Shown in pieces: positions 19,452 through 29,050 of a stretch of DNA of 64,000 nucleotides; position 1 is the first letter of the stretch; each line of letters opens with the position of its first letter. The translations under genes were made by a program, and so were the position numbers. The stretch spans positions 1,116,001-1,180,000 of the forward strand of contig CM000689.1 of assembly GCA_000149225.2 (NCBI GenBank), given 5' to 3'. Under the pieces are notes generated by a model that was not told the origin of the DNA, did no database searches, and worked only from the letters and a program-made list of their open reading frames with translations. The stretch is from Lachancea kluyveri NRRL Y-12651 (taxonomy: Eukaryota > Ascomycota > Saccharomycetes > Saccharomycetales > Saccharomycetaceae).

Positions 19452-20720
19452 TTACACGCAGCATGATGACGATGTGTTGTTATCGTCATTGCTACTATTT
19501 GTAAGTTTTGTGATGTCCACATTTGATGAGCCGCGACTACGGCGTTGACGTAATACGGTGGAGCCCCTCCTTCGCACGTCAACATACTTGTCCTCCGTAT
19601 CAGTGGTGGGGACTGCCTCTGTATTTTGCTCGTCGTTGGGTATATCAGTTTCTTCGTAGCAGCCATGTTCGACTAAATCTTTGATGATCATGTTGAAGGT
19701 TCTTTCTGCCACATGTAACCATTTACAGCTGACCTCGAAATTCCCCGATATTTGAACGTCATAACGAGTTTCAACAGAAGATATGAAGTTGAGAACATCA
19801 TTATGTGTTATCTTTCTGTTTTTGTATAGATCGATTTTATTTCCAACGAGGTAGAATCTAGTCTTTCCCAAATCTTTGCAGTTCTGTATAGCTTCTCGTA
19901 GCCAGTGGTTAAGACAGCTATCAAAGCTTGCTCTATCGCATATGTCATAAGTCAAGATAATACCGTTTGAGCCCTTGTATAGAGATGGAATCATAGCATT
20001 TCTGTAACGTTCTTGACCAGCGGTATCCCACATGATTACTTTGAAGAATCTGTTATCAATGTTGATCAGAGATGTCTTTATATCAATGCCGATAGTCGTC
20101 TTGGTGTCAATGACGATTTCGTCCGGATCCTGACTATCCTTTTGGTTATCGGGCTCCTCTTTAATCATCTGGTGGGAAGTAGATGGGGATCGATGGAAAA
20201 GTTCCTCATAGTCGTTAAGGCTGTACCGTTTTCTTTTTCCTATTGTTTTCAGTTTTTGTAAGTTTTTGTTTTGAGGAATACGAGACTTCGTGGCTGTTTT
20301 TTCCTTTAGGTTCGTTTCTGTTGTTGCGAGAATGGATTCTTTTTGCCATAGTTGTGACCTTGTTGGAAGTTCATTGGAGTAGCTTAAAATCATGGCGGTT
20401 TTCCCAACACCTGCATCACCTATAAGTAGAAGATTCAGATTGGAAGAATCCGTCAGAGAATCTAAAGATACGTTCCGTTGTTCTTCTGGTGAAAGCCTGA
20501 AAAAGGAACTTTGACGGAGGGACCGCGATCTGATTGGATCGGATGGATGAGTTAAGGTTGCATCAGCTATCGCAGTAGCCGGAGGAGCTACGAAGTAGTC
20601 GGTATTTGGAGATGGATTTCTATTGGTGGATGGCGGTTGGAACAGAGGTAGAGAAGGAGAGATGGGGGAAGCAGGCGCGGAGAAATTGATTGAATATCTC
20701 TTTCTCGTTGAGTTTGTCAT
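19452..20720 (-). CDS. YPT11: Rab-type GTPase Ypt11
   Basis: A 422-residue Rab-like GTPase that with Myo2 helps deliver mitochondria and Golgi to the bud. A disordered N-terminus of about 95 residues precedes the GTPase fold. Motifs are G1 GDAGVGKT (101-108), TTIGIDIKT switch I, DTAGQER (G3) and GNKID (G4), and the C-terminal CCV may be prenylated. A long insert of about 90 residues lies between G1 and switch I and contains RYSLNDYEEL, a signature shared with S. cerevisiae Ypt11 (YNL304W, 417 residues). The insert rules out Tem1, which the core might suggest. I used the ATG at 20720; the frame upstream lacks another ATG. Position between the RPS19 and BXI1 neighbourhoods fits. Confidence 0.92.
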   Translation of the reverse strand: MTNSTRKRYSINFSAPASPISPSLPLFQPPSTNRNPSPNTDYFVAPPATAIADATLTHPSDPIRSRSLRQSSFFRLSPEEQRNVSLDSLTDSSNLNLLLIGDAGVGKTAMILSYSNELPTRSQLWQKESILATTETNLKEKTATKSRIPQNKNLQKLKTIGKRKRYSLNDYEELFHRSPSTSHQMIKEEPDNQKDSQDPDEIVIDTKTTIGIDIKTSLINIDNRFFKVIMWDTAGQERYRNAMIPSLYKGSNGIILTYDICDRASFDSCLNHWLREAIQNCKDLGKTRFYLVGNKIDLYKNRKITHNDVLNFISSVETRYDVQISGNFEVSCKWLHVAERTFNMIIKDLVEHGCYEETDIPNDEQNTEAVPTTDTEDKYVDVRRRGSTVLRQRRSRGSSNVDITKLTNSSNDDNNTSSSCCV

Positions 20721-21271
20721 TACTTGCTTGTGTGAGATTCCCAAAAAAAAAAGAAGAGAGAGAGAGCAAAAGGAAAGATACTATAGCATAGGTTTATTGG
20801 AAGGATTGCAATGTAGCTATTGTTTTTCTTTTTTTTTCGCTTTTTTTTTTTGGTGTAGTTTGTTGCAGTCTGTATATTGACAAGAATTCGTTGCAGGCTC
20901 AAAATTTCAGGGTATGAAATAAAGGGTCGTGTAGTACGGAAGAAGAAGGATACTGTACTATACATGTGTTTCTAATAAAGCATACAAGTAAAGTTGTGAA
21001 ATTAGAGATAACGGGACGAATAGTTATGGTGCCATTTTCTTTTTATCCTGGTGCCACCTTTTGTATTTTTCATTTTTGCAGTTGTATGTTTGTTGTTGAT
21101 TTGTGGTTATTCAAGCATAAAAACTAAAAACCATAGAGTCAACATATAGTGGGTGAAAGATAATACTTTAAGAAAGGACCAAAACGAAAAAAAATAAAAA
21201 ACCAAAGCTGTAGCTATTGCACCAGACATAAATCCCCACCCTTCCTTATACATATATACATGTCTATCCAT
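20721..21271. other. Intergenic: YPT11 5' region and TRM13 3' region
   Basis: About 550 bases of AT-rich spacer with several A/T homopolymers and a CATC/TATC short repeat near 21255-21280. It holds the YPT11 promoter and the TRM13 terminator region. Nothing else is recognised. Confidence 0.5.
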
Positions 21272-22639
21272 CTATCTATCTGTTTTGCAAACAAGCATGG
21301 CAACATTTTCTAGAGAAATATCTGTTTCCACGTAACGTATCAGAGACGCCCTATAGCCGTTATCCCTTAGTAGCTGGGCTCTTCCCTCATCAATTATTCT
21401 CCTAGCCATATTCCCCAATGACTCTCTCTCAACGACGGGAAGTTTGGTAAAATGGTTGTTGACGTCTTGATCGTTAACTCCCGGTTTCCTTCCACACACG
21501 GCCCACGATGCAACCTTTTTCAGCACTTGGAAAAACTGAACATAAGTGATGTCTTGCGCCGTTGTATGGGCCTTGAGAAGTTTCTCTATGAAAGGCCTGT
21601 TTGCATATTGCAAGGGATCACAGACGTGTCTACAACACATGGCGATCAGCATACCGTGCAATAACTGATTTTCGACATGCAGCTTGGCACTATTCAAAAC
21701 ACAACGAATGGTGAGGTCCGTAGCCACACCGCAAAGGTGCTTTGAAATGGCAACGCATTTCGAACCGTCGACACTCGACTCGATGAGCTCGTCGATGTAC
21801 AGATCCTTAATGTCTATTTTTTCCCTCGTAAGCTGCGGATACTTGCGAGCGGAGCATTCCGGTTCATAGGTGCTGTAAAAATCGTTCACGTCGTCCACGA
21901 ACTTCTTGTCAAACTTCATTCTGTTGGAGGCCCTATCGATAAGAACGAAATCCGGAGGGTTGAGAGCAGTGGATTCATCCTTACCTGTAAACTGATCAAG
22001 GATGATGCTCTGGTTGACATACCGAGAAAGTTCCGCTCTTCCGCATCCAAACTCGATGTACGTGGTGGACGCAGTTTCAGAAGACGAGGGAAACAAACCG
22101 TTTTCCTTCAAATGCTGGATCAAAGAGGATTGCTGGATGGCATGTTTCCTGTTACTCAGCAACTGTGGGAAACGATGGAACTCCACCTGCTGGTTAGATT
22201 TCACCAACAGAGGAATGTCATCGTGCATAAACTCCTTCGAAAAAATATCGCGCAAGATGGGGATGCAACGTAGTACCAGATCATCGGATACAGCTGGTAG
22301 CGGTTGGCAGTCCTGGGCCACGACGTTAAAGTCCTTTCGATAGCATAGGCTGTCCGTGAGTGTGATGGCCTGCTTAGCCTTGTTGCATTTCTTCAAATGG
22401 CGATTGAGCTCTCGCTCCCAGACGGTGTGCCTTGGATCAAGCGGACACGGGATACGAGAGGCCCTACCCGTGCCGTTGTGGGTCTGCTCGCCCTCTCTGC
22501 GCTTGAGCAGGTTGAGATGCTCACTACAGTATTCAAATTCGGCCTTACGGGTCATGCCACATCGCCTCTTTTTCTTCTCGAGAAAGAATTCACACTGCAA
22601 GCGCTCCACCCTTTGTTTCTTTACCTTCGGCTCAGTCAT
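21272..22639 (-). CDS. TRM13: tRNA 2'-O-methyltransferase Trm13
   Basis: A 455-residue enzyme that methylates the 2'-hydroxyl of position 4 in the acceptor stem of tRNAs His, Gly and Pro. An N-terminal CHHC-type zinc motif starts CEFFLEKKKRRCGM and continues to YCSEHL (about residues 14-39). A second Cys/His element follows (CPLDPRHTVW...LNRHLKKC, about 59-84). The SAM-binding signature is YIEFGCGRAELS, and SKHLCGVATDL is the Trm13 block. The S. cerevisiae protein (YOL125W) has 476 residues. I chose the ATG at 22639 because the zinc domain follows directly; an upstream in-frame ATG at 22699 would add 20 residues with no similarity. GC content is higher than in most neighbouring genes. TRM13 is divergent from MDH2. 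Confidence 0.93.
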   Translation of the reverse strand: MTEPKVKKQRVERLQCEFFLEKKKRRCGMTRKAEFEYCSEHLNLLKRREGEQTHNGTGRASRIPCPLDPRHTVWERELNRHLKKCNKAKQAITLTDSLCYRKDFNVVAQDCQPLPAVSDDLVLRCIPILRDIFSKEFMHDDIPLLVKSNQQVEFHRFPQLLSNRKHAIQQSSLIQHLKENGLFPSSSETASTTYIEFGCGRAELSRYVNQSIILDQFTGKDESTALNPPDFVLIDRASNRMKFDKKFVDDVNDFYSTYEPECSARKYPQLTREKIDIKDLYIDELIESSVDGSKCVAISKHLCGVATDLTIRCVLNSAKLHVENQLLHGMLIAMCCRHVCDPLQYANRPFIEKLLKAHTTAQDITYVQFFQVLKKVASWAVCGRKPGVNDQDVNNHFTKLPVVERESLGNMARRIIDEGRAQLLRDNGYRASLIRYVETDISLENVAMLVCKTDR

Positions 22640-23164
22640 TATGAATGTGTGACTGGATAGAGTAACATGTGCGTAATCCAGACAAAGAGCGTCATCCATC
22701 GGCTGAGAAACAAATGTGGGATGAAGCCCGCTTTTTTTTTTCCTCAATTTTTTGTTCAACGTTTTTTATTTTTTTTTTTGTTTTGTCTTTTTGCCGTATG
22801 CGTTTTCCTTCTGTTCTTTGGGGTGGTTTTGCCGTGCGGACCACAGGAATCGTTCCGAAGTACCAAACCCTTCAGCGCATCTGCTTGGTCGAACTCCTTC
22901 CCAATTCACTCTGCGCCGGCTCGTTCAACGGGGCTCAGTCGTGCGTAGCAACGCATCCGCAAACGAACCTGATTGACGCGGTCATACTGGTTGCTGACGC
23001 TGCGAGACGGATACGAGAAGCGTGTAAGAAGTTGCTCTCACCTCCTGACCTTGCCCCCCACCGGTCTCCGTTTAACGAAAAGTACTTAAAGAGCGCATCC
23101 CGTGCGATGCTCTGCTCCCTGGCTATCGTCCAGCCAATAGACCAAATCCAAGACACACAAACCA
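22640..23164. other. Divergent promoter region of TRM13 and MDH2
   Basis: About 525 bases, GC-rich towards MDH2. It has T-rich tracts near 22731-22785, a CCCCCCAC word near 23055 that fits a Mig1 site, and a CCAAT box at 23134-23138. Both would suit a glucose-repressed gene such as MDH2, but these are short words and only suggestive. Confidence 0.4.
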
Positions 23165-24268
23165 ATGCCTCACTCTCTGACCGATAAACAGGTGCTGAAG
23201 ATTGCCGTGCTAGGTGCCGCAGGTGGCATCGGCCAGTCCTTCTCCATGCTACTCAAAACACAACTGCACACCTTGTTGCCACCGCACTCCGACAAACATC
23301 TACACGTTGCCATGTACGACATCAACAAGGATGCCATTGTCGGTACCGTTGCCGATTTATCACATATCGATACCCCTGTTACCCTCAGCCATCACTTCCC
23401 CGCCTCGCGCGATGATCTCTCCGCACTCAAGGAGTGTCTTGCCGACGCAGCGCTCATCGTTATCCCCGCCGGCGTACCTCGTAAGCCAGGGATGACCAGG
23501 GATGACCTGTTTGCCATCAACGCCAAGATCCTTCTACAGCTCTCTGACGGAATCGCCTCCTTTTGCGACTTGTCAAAGATATTCGTGCTTGTGATCTCCA
23601 ACCCGGTCAATTCCCTGGTGCCGGTCATGATCAAGCGCCTATCCCAGCACGCCTCTTCTAGGGGCTCCCTTATAGAGAGAAGGGTGTTTGGGCTGACCCA
23701 GCTGGATATGGTCAGGGCTTCCACGTTTATCCAACAGCTGACCGGCTTCGCCTCCAACGCTACTCCGTACATACCCGTCGTCGGTGGTCACTCTGGTGAC
23801 ACCATCATCCCTATGTTTTCGCAGGTGATGTTTAAGGATGAAAGGCTGCCGCTCGACATGGAGCAGAGAAAGTCTTTGATCCATCGCGTCCAGTATGGCG
23901 GTGATGAAATCGTCAAGGCCAAAAATGGTGCCGGTAGTGCGACTCTATCCATGGCCTACGCCGCCTTCAAAATCACACGCAAGTTTGTCGATTTGTTGTT
24001 GGGCAACGCCACTTCCTTGCAGGACACTCTTTACATTTCTCTGAAGGAAGCTTCCGGCAACTACATTGCCCCAGGCGCGCAAGAGTTGATGGCTTTCATC
24101 AACGTTAGCTATTTCTCCATCCCTGTGACTGTTTCCACGAAGGGTGTTACCCATGTCGATAGTGAAATTTTGAACAAGATGGACGACTACGAGCGCAACA
24201 CACTATTGCCTGTGTGCTTGAAAAACTTGCAAGGCAACATCGAAACGGGTTTAAATTTCGTGAACTAG
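23165..24268 (+). CDS. MDH2: Cytosolic malate dehydrogenase (Mdh2)
   Basis: A 367-residue NAD-dependent malate dehydrogenase for gluconeogenesis and the glyoxylate cycle. The Rossmann motif is VLGAAGGIGQS (about residues 17-27). The substrate-loop arginines lie in VPRKPGMTRDDLF, NPVN precedes the catalytic region, and the catalytic His is in GGHSGDTIIP. The N-terminus MPHS is the same as in S. cerevisiae Mdh2 (YOL126C), where Pro2 is the degron read by the GID ligase for glucose-induced destruction. The end (LNFVN) is not a peroxisomal SKL, so this is not Mdh3. There is no mitochondrial presequence, so it is not Mdh1. The 5' part is notably GC-rich (38 of 60 in 23401-23460 by hand count), declining towards the 3' end. 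Confidence 0.95.
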   Translation: MPHSLTDKQVLKIAVLGAAGGIGQSFSMLLKTQLHTLLPPHSDKHLHVAMYDINKDAIVGTVADLSHIDTPVTLSHHFPASRDDLSALKECLADAALIVIPAGVPRKPGMTRDDLFAINAKILLQLSDGIASFCDLSKIFVLVISNPVNSLVPVMIKRLSQHASSRGSLIERRVFGLTQLDMVRASTFIQQLTGFASNATPYIPVVGGHSGDTIIPMFSQVMFKDERLPLDMEQRKSLIHRVQYGGDEIVKAKNGAGSATLSMAYAAFKITRKFVDLLLGNATSLQDTLYISLKEASGNYIAPGAQELMAFINVSYFSIPVTVSTKGVTHVDSEILNKMDDYERNTLLPVCLKNLQGNIETGLNFVN

Positions 24269-24487
24269 GGTATGGAAAAAAAAAAAAAGAAAGCCGACCG
24301 CTGGTTGGGAGGAATGAACAAAACTACTGACTGGGTTCGGATTATCAACGCCCTCTCTGCTATGTATCACACAAAACGGTATTATTTAGGCTTCTTTTTC
24401 TTGTCTGTATATTATTAGCTTTCTTCTTGCTTACGCGCTTTCGTTTAAATATTCAGTATTTTTAAATACACTCTGGGGAATCATCTC

Positions 24488-24537
24488 TTCGTTCGTTCGT
24501 TCGTTCGTTCGTTCGTTCTTTCTTTCTTTCTTTCTTT
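24488..24537 (+). repeat. Tetranucleotide microsatellite (TTCG)7 then (TTCT)n
   Basis: Seven TTCG units (24488-24515) run straight into about five TTCT units. The array lies about 220 bases upstream of the BXI1 start, in its promoter or 5' leader. The junction of two related units suggests slippage after a G-to-T change. Confidence 0.95.
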
Positions 24538-24758
24538 GTCCAGTTCCTGTCTCTTGTCGTACCGGCTGACACGACCTCTGCTCAGCTGTAGCAACCGATC
24601 GACGTTCGTATTAAACGATGTATACATGTCTTTTAAGGGGATGTGTGGTGGTCACCTTTGTATTCCATGCTGTTCCATCTTTAAAGAGGTACGTTTATAT
24701 CTTCCCGGTTGAAGAACCACCTTTGGAGGATAGAATAAGCAAAAAGTATATCCTTAAA

Positions 24759-25655
24759 ATGAAAGGTGATAACGCGCACGATACAGCTACTCCTGATTTG
24801 CCACCTCCTCCTTCGTACAACGAAGCATCGAACTCTTACGAACAAACACAAGAGTCACAGAATTTCATTCCAGATGACTTCAAGTTTTCCACAGCCGTCG
24901 TTTCCTGCGACCCGCAGATCCGTCAGTGGTTCATCCGTAAAGTTTACACCCTACTAGCTTGCCAGTTGACGTTTTCCTTGTTGTTCAGCGTTGGAGTCAG
25001 CTATTCACCATCCGCACAGAATTTCATCATAAACAAAACATGGTTAATGATTCTTGCCATTGTTGGCGGGTTGATCACCTGTGTCTGGTTGAGTTTTGCT
25101 CCAAGGCAAAATGATGACTACCAAGATTCTTCTTCTTCGCAGGCAACGTCTCTTCTTCGTCAAGAAGAGCAACAGTCAAGGCCATGGTACTATTTAAGCT
25201 ACCGTGGTCAATTGTTCATGCTCTCCCTATTTACCCTGTGCGAGGCCTACTCCTTGTCGATCGTCACTCTCGTCTACGAAACAAACACGGTTTTGAGTGC
25301 TTTATTCGTAACAACAGTGGTTGTAGTCGGTGTCACTTTGCTGGCTCTGTCAGGTAAATTCGAATCCACCGTAACGTCATCTGGTAGCATCTACTACTGG
25401 TTGAACATGGCTCTATGGTTGCTAATAGGCATTGGGTTTTCTTCCTTATTCTTTGGCATGTCTAGCACTATGGATTTGGTTTACGGTTGGCTAGGTGCGA
25501 TCGTCTTTACGATCTACTTGTTTATCGACACTCAGCTTATCTTGAGAAAAGTTTATCCTGATGAGGAAATCAGATGTTCGATGATGCTCTATTTGGACAT
25601 CGTCAACTTGTTCCTCTATATCTTGAGAATCATGTCGCACAACGACGACAACTGA
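24759..25655 (+). CDS. BXI1: Bax-inhibitor-1 (LFG/TMBIM) family protein Bxi1
   Basis: A 298-residue membrane protein of the Bax-inhibitor/LFG family (S. cerevisiae Bxi1/Ybh3, YNL305C, 297 residues), reported to influence the unfolded-protein response and calcium. The N-terminus is Pro-rich (LPPPPSYNEAS). About seven hydrophobic helices follow. Family blocks include FIPDDFKFSTAVVSC, SIYYWLNMALWLLIG, and the conserved FIDTQLILRKVYPDEE...ALYLDIVNLFLYILRI-like C-terminal segment with its paired acidic residues. I used the ATG at 24759, which gives the family length and start; the frame is open to an ATG at 24618, which would add 47 residues. Confidence 0.92.
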   Translation: MKGDNAHDTATPDLPPPPSYNEASNSYEQTQESQNFIPDDFKFSTAVVSCDPQIRQWFIRKVYTLLACQLTFSLLFSVGVSYSPSAQNFIINKTWLMILAIVGGLITCVWLSFAPRQNDDYQDSSSSQATSLLRQEEQQSRPWYYLSYRGQLFMLSLFTLCEAYSLSIVTLVYETNTVLSALFVTTVVVVGVTLLALSGKFESTVTSSGSIYYWLNMALWLLIGIGFSSLFFGMSSTMDLVYGWLGAIVFTIYLFIDTQLILRKVYPDEEIRCSMMLYLDIVNLFLYILRIMSHNDDN

Positions 25656-25833
25656 TCATGCCCTCACACGTTGTACATATGTCCCGTCACGAACGCATAC
25701 AAGTATAAAGGTGGAAACAGAGTTTCCCTTTTCTTTTTTTTCTTTCTAAATAATGAAGCTGAAATGATAATAACGTTGTTTTCTTTATATTAAAACAAAA
25801 TTTAAGTACATATACATCAAACAAGAGACTAGT

Positions 25834-26686
25834 TTAAATGTAACCAATTCTGTTGGCAATGTCCAAAGCATCGTAGTCGGCGGTCAATCTAACGTATGCC
25901 TTCTTGGTACCGTTTGGTCTAACCAAAGTGTTGACGGACAAGACATCAACTTCGTACAATTCCTTGACAGCACTCTTGATTTGGTACTTGTTGGCCTTCA
26001 AAGAAACTTGGAAAACCAAAGTGTTACCATCTTCAACCTTCTTCATGGCGGTTTCAGAAGTGATTGGTTGTTCGATAACCTTGTAAGCGTCCAATCTGTT
26101 GTAGTGTGGAACAGCCTTGGAAGCGTACTTTGGAGATCTAGCCAACTTCAAGGTCTTTGGCAAACGGAAAGAAGCAGAGGTTCTAACCTTCAAAGCCTTC
26201 TTACCGTTGGTACCCTTGACAACAGCCTTCTTAGCAGCAGTAGCTTTAGCTGGTAAAAGAAAATTGTTAGTAAAAAAAAAGATCATCAACTTAGTCCTGA
26301 GATTGATATATGAAAACGCAATTCCTGGTAACGTCTAGAGTACAGAAAAGCTCATTTCATCCACGTCGTCCTGGTTTAGAATACCAAAGATCATCACTAC
26401 ACTGCATCATATATGCTTTTTAATGCTTCACCTCGTTTTGGAGTTTGTTTTCCCGCCCCTCCGGTTTCGTTCTTCTGCAAGGGCTATAGTAACCGTGGAA
26501 TCCCCTCTGTTCCTTTATTAAACCAAAGACTGGCCCCTCGTGATAGTGTATTATTAAAAACGTTCCCACACATCGTTACCGTATAACCTCAAGGAAAGAG
26601 CAATCGGTAGGTAATTTTCGGCATTTGCAATCTCATAATTTCATATCTCATTTTCCACATCTTGTTAACATACCAGATGGAGCCAT
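25834..26686 (-). CDS. RPL25: Ribosomal protein uL23 (Rpl25), spliced
   Basis: Large-subunit protein uL23, 142 residues, at the peptide exit tunnel where it docks SRP and other factors. Exon 1 is only 13 bases (26674-26686, MAPS plus one base). The intron is 26250-26673 (424 bases) with donor GTATGT, branch point TACTAAC at 26266-26272 and acceptor CCAG just 16 bases later. Exon 2 is 25834-26249, from [20 protein letters not shown] to NRIGYI. It is nearly identical to S. cerevisiae Rpl25 (YOL127W) with the same intron position. The upstream side carries Rap1 sites and a GC-rich island. Unspliced, the second exon could be misread as starting inside the intron. Confidence 0.97.
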
Positions 26687-26786
26687 TTTTGTTGATCTAT
26701 ATGCTTATTACGTTTCTAAGTACGAGTATAATAACTCGTTTTGAATAATATCGAAGTTTTTCTCGAAACCAAAAGTTTGCTGAGGG

Positions 26787-27000
26787 ATGGTCCCAGCCGA
26801 CTCCGTGAGGCAACCCGGTGGGCGCACGCACAGGATGGGAGCTAGAGCTAGGCCGAGCCAGCCTGGTACTAGCTCCACCTGCCTACTCCCACCGGTGCTG
26901 TCTAGCGAGAATCGTCCCTCCCAGCGCGCGGTGGGAGTGGAGGGTAGGTCTGTCAGGGACGGAGCGGGAGCGGACCCAATGAGTCTCTCCAGATGGTGGG
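26787..27000 (-). promoter_or_regulatory. GC-rich promoter island of RPL25
   Basis: About 210 bases starting 100 bases upstream of the RPL25 ATG; 26821-26880 is 39 of 60 G+C by hand count. On the coding strand it carries AGTCGGC (26796-26802), GCCTAGC (26847-26853) and CAGGTGG (26875-26881), the same words found in the RPS19 island. Open frames inside it have no coding character. Confidence 0.65.
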
Positions 27001-27073
27001 AGAGGCATAGGGTGAAAAACAAAGTCGCACCGCCAACAAGATGCAAAAAAAAAAAAAAAACAGAATAAGGAAA

Positions 27074-27130
27074 AGCCCATACATACCAAGCTAGAGCTAG
27101 AAGCGTAAAATACGACCAAAACCCATACAT
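27074..27130 (+). promoter_or_regulatory. Paired Rap1-type sites upstream of RPL25
   Basis: AGCCCATACAT at 27074-27084 and AACCCATACAT at 27120-27130 match the Rap1 core, spaced like the RPS19 pair, about 390-445 bases before the ATG. Relative to the gene they are reversed compared with RPS19. Confidence 0.75.
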
Positions 27131-27538
27131 AATAAAAAAATCCAAACGCAGTCACTGACATTTGAGAGCTCATTAAATTTAAAACAACTCAGAAAAGGAA
27201 AGGTTAAGTTAATGTATCTCATTGACAATTTGCAAGTATACCGTTAAATACTCTCGCTTGTCTCTTCAAGGCCTAATCACATTTTTAGAGAGTCTTAAAA
27301 ATGTGACCACAGTGCTCGAGTGCAACTTAGAACAAGCTGTTTTAGTACAGCAACAGGGTTTTACTAAAAAAATGGAAAAATCCACTGTTCACTTATGTAC
27401 ATGATTGCAATGTGATGTGTATGTATATATTTACAAAAGCCTCGGGATATAAATGCAACTTATTCGAGAACTGGAGAGGAAAAAAAACATGATGGCTTGT
27501 GGTTCTTGCATCCAGATGCTGTGAAATTCTTTTCCCCT

Positions 27539-28174
27539 TCAGAGTCTTCTTTGTCTTGGAGCTCTGACACCACCAAACTTCAACGGAGTAACATCACTTA
27601 CTCTTACCACATTCTTTCTAATCAGATTCCCTTCTTTACCATTTAAGGCAGCAATGAATGCCTCCCTGCCCTTGCCAAAGTCTTTCATCACAACCTCTAT
27701 ACCCTTGTCCATCAATCTCTTGTCGTGGATCAATTGGAACAAACGAGCACTGGTTTGAAAGGCTGCCTCGTATTCACCACGAGCCGCTTTACGAAAACCC
27801 AAATTACCTGTGGACAGAGAAAACCTAGGTTTTTGTGGTAGTCTCAAATAATACATGAATTTTTCGTTGTACGATAGGTCTTGATTATTTTTCAAAAAGT
27901 TTAAATCTTCAACAACGGCGGAGTAGGTAAAGTGAGTGTTGTTTTTGCCAAAAAGACAGTTTAATACATATTTCACCGTGTGTTCGTTTGACTTCTTGGC
28001 ATTTTTGTTGACGTTTGTGGAGGATGAAGACTCGTCTGGCTTGAAAACGTTCGACATTTCGTTGCTGTTAGCGTTGCTGCTGACACCCTTAGCGATGTTG
28101 GCGAAGGAGATGGTAGATTTACCATTCAATCTACGTGGTGTGGTGAGAAATGTTCTAACAGTGTTTTTGAACAT
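27539..28174 (-). CDS. MRPS18: Mitochondrial ribosomal small-subunit protein uS11m (Mrps18)
   Basis: A 211-residue protein of the uS11 family for the mitochondrial small ribosomal subunit. The first 25 or so residues ([20 protein letters not shown]) have no acidic residues and are rich in Arg, Thr and Ser, like a presequence. The C-terminal uS11 domain shows [20 protein letters not shown] and ends in the basic [16 protein letters not shown]. cerevisiae Mrps18 (YNL306W) has 217 residues. The ATG at 28174 is the first in frame. Neighbours RPL25 and MCK1 support the assignment. Confidence 0.88.
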   Translation of the reverse strand: MFKNTVRTFLTTPRRLNGKSTISFANIAKGVSSNANSNEMSNVFKPDESSSSTNVNKNAKKSNEHTVKYVLNCLFGKNNTHFTYSAVVEDLNFLKNNQDLSYNEKFMYYLRLPQKPRFSLSTGNLGFRKAARGEYEAAFQTSARLFQLIHDKRLMDKGIEVVMKDFGKGREAFIAALNGKEGNLIRKNVVRVSDVTPLKFGGVRAPRQRRL

Positions 28175-29050
28175 AGCCAACTTGTTGATCCGAGTACGAA
28201 ATAATCTAGTGCTCTCAATTGGTGTCTATCTCCCTTGTCCTGGGATCATTTTATGAAAATTTTCAATATTAATTAGAAGACTACAGTCAGGGTAACGCGT
28301 ATGAGACAAATGAACAAAATCATTAAGCACGTACATACAATTCTCAATCGATGTAGTACTGCCAACATGAAAGAGGCGTTTGAGTGAGTTGAACTATGTT
28401 GAAACTAAGCATGGGTATTGTAAGAGTAAGTTTTGACTAAAAGTACTGTATGGCCAAATTCAAATTCAAATTCAAATTCAAATTTTAAAAAAGAAAAAAA
28501 AAAAAAAAGAGTAGAAATTAAGAGAGTCATTGTATAAAAAATCCATGCGGTAAGACTGGATGCTGAGTGTCGAGATATATCAGACGGGTCGTGCATTCTG
28601 CTACTTGTACCCTTCGTAGTCTTTTCCCTCACTTTTTTAACCCGACTGAAAAGACGGCAAAAATTGAGACTGTCGAAAGAAAAAAAAACAGGCTTTGCTC
28701 AAAAATACCATGAACATAGGACTCATTAATAACAAAATTGTCGTTTGTAGTTGCTTAGGGCGTGGTAATACTGTCTCCATGTCAGAAACGCAGTGCCACA
28801 TTCGTACGAAAATACCTTACCAGCCATAACCTGTGAGCATCGACCGGGTAATCCTTGGATGTTACGGTGATCATCTCGCAAGTGTCGATATAATATTCGT
28901 TAGAAGTGATATATAAACAAATTACCCGGTTTCTGAACAGTCTTGCTGGCATATACAAGAATGACTAACGCCACCCGAACAGATTGACAGGGGTTAATAC
29001 ATGCGACAAAACAAACAAGGCAGATAGACTGCGGTATAGAGAAGAAGAGA
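28175..29050. other. Divergent intergenic region of MRPS18 and MCK1
   Basis: About 0.9 kb. It contains five CAAATT hexamers at 28455-28484 followed by A tracts near 28490-28510 and 28680-28690. Nothing coding is recognised. Confidence 0.5.
28455..28484 (+). repeat. Hexanucleotide repeat (CAAATT)5
   Basis: Five perfect tandem CAAATT units, followed by an oligo-A tract, in the spacer between the divergent MRPS18 and MCK1. Confidence 0.95.

Noticed and set aside
19452-20720. Identity as the mitotic-exit GTPase Tem1
   Set aside because: The long insert with RYSLNDYEEL, the N-terminal extension and the CCV end match Ypt11, and YNL304W fits the synteny.
26708-27173. Open frames on both strands upstream of RPL25
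   Set aside because: Same reason as at RPS19: GC-rich promoter island with Rap1 sites.
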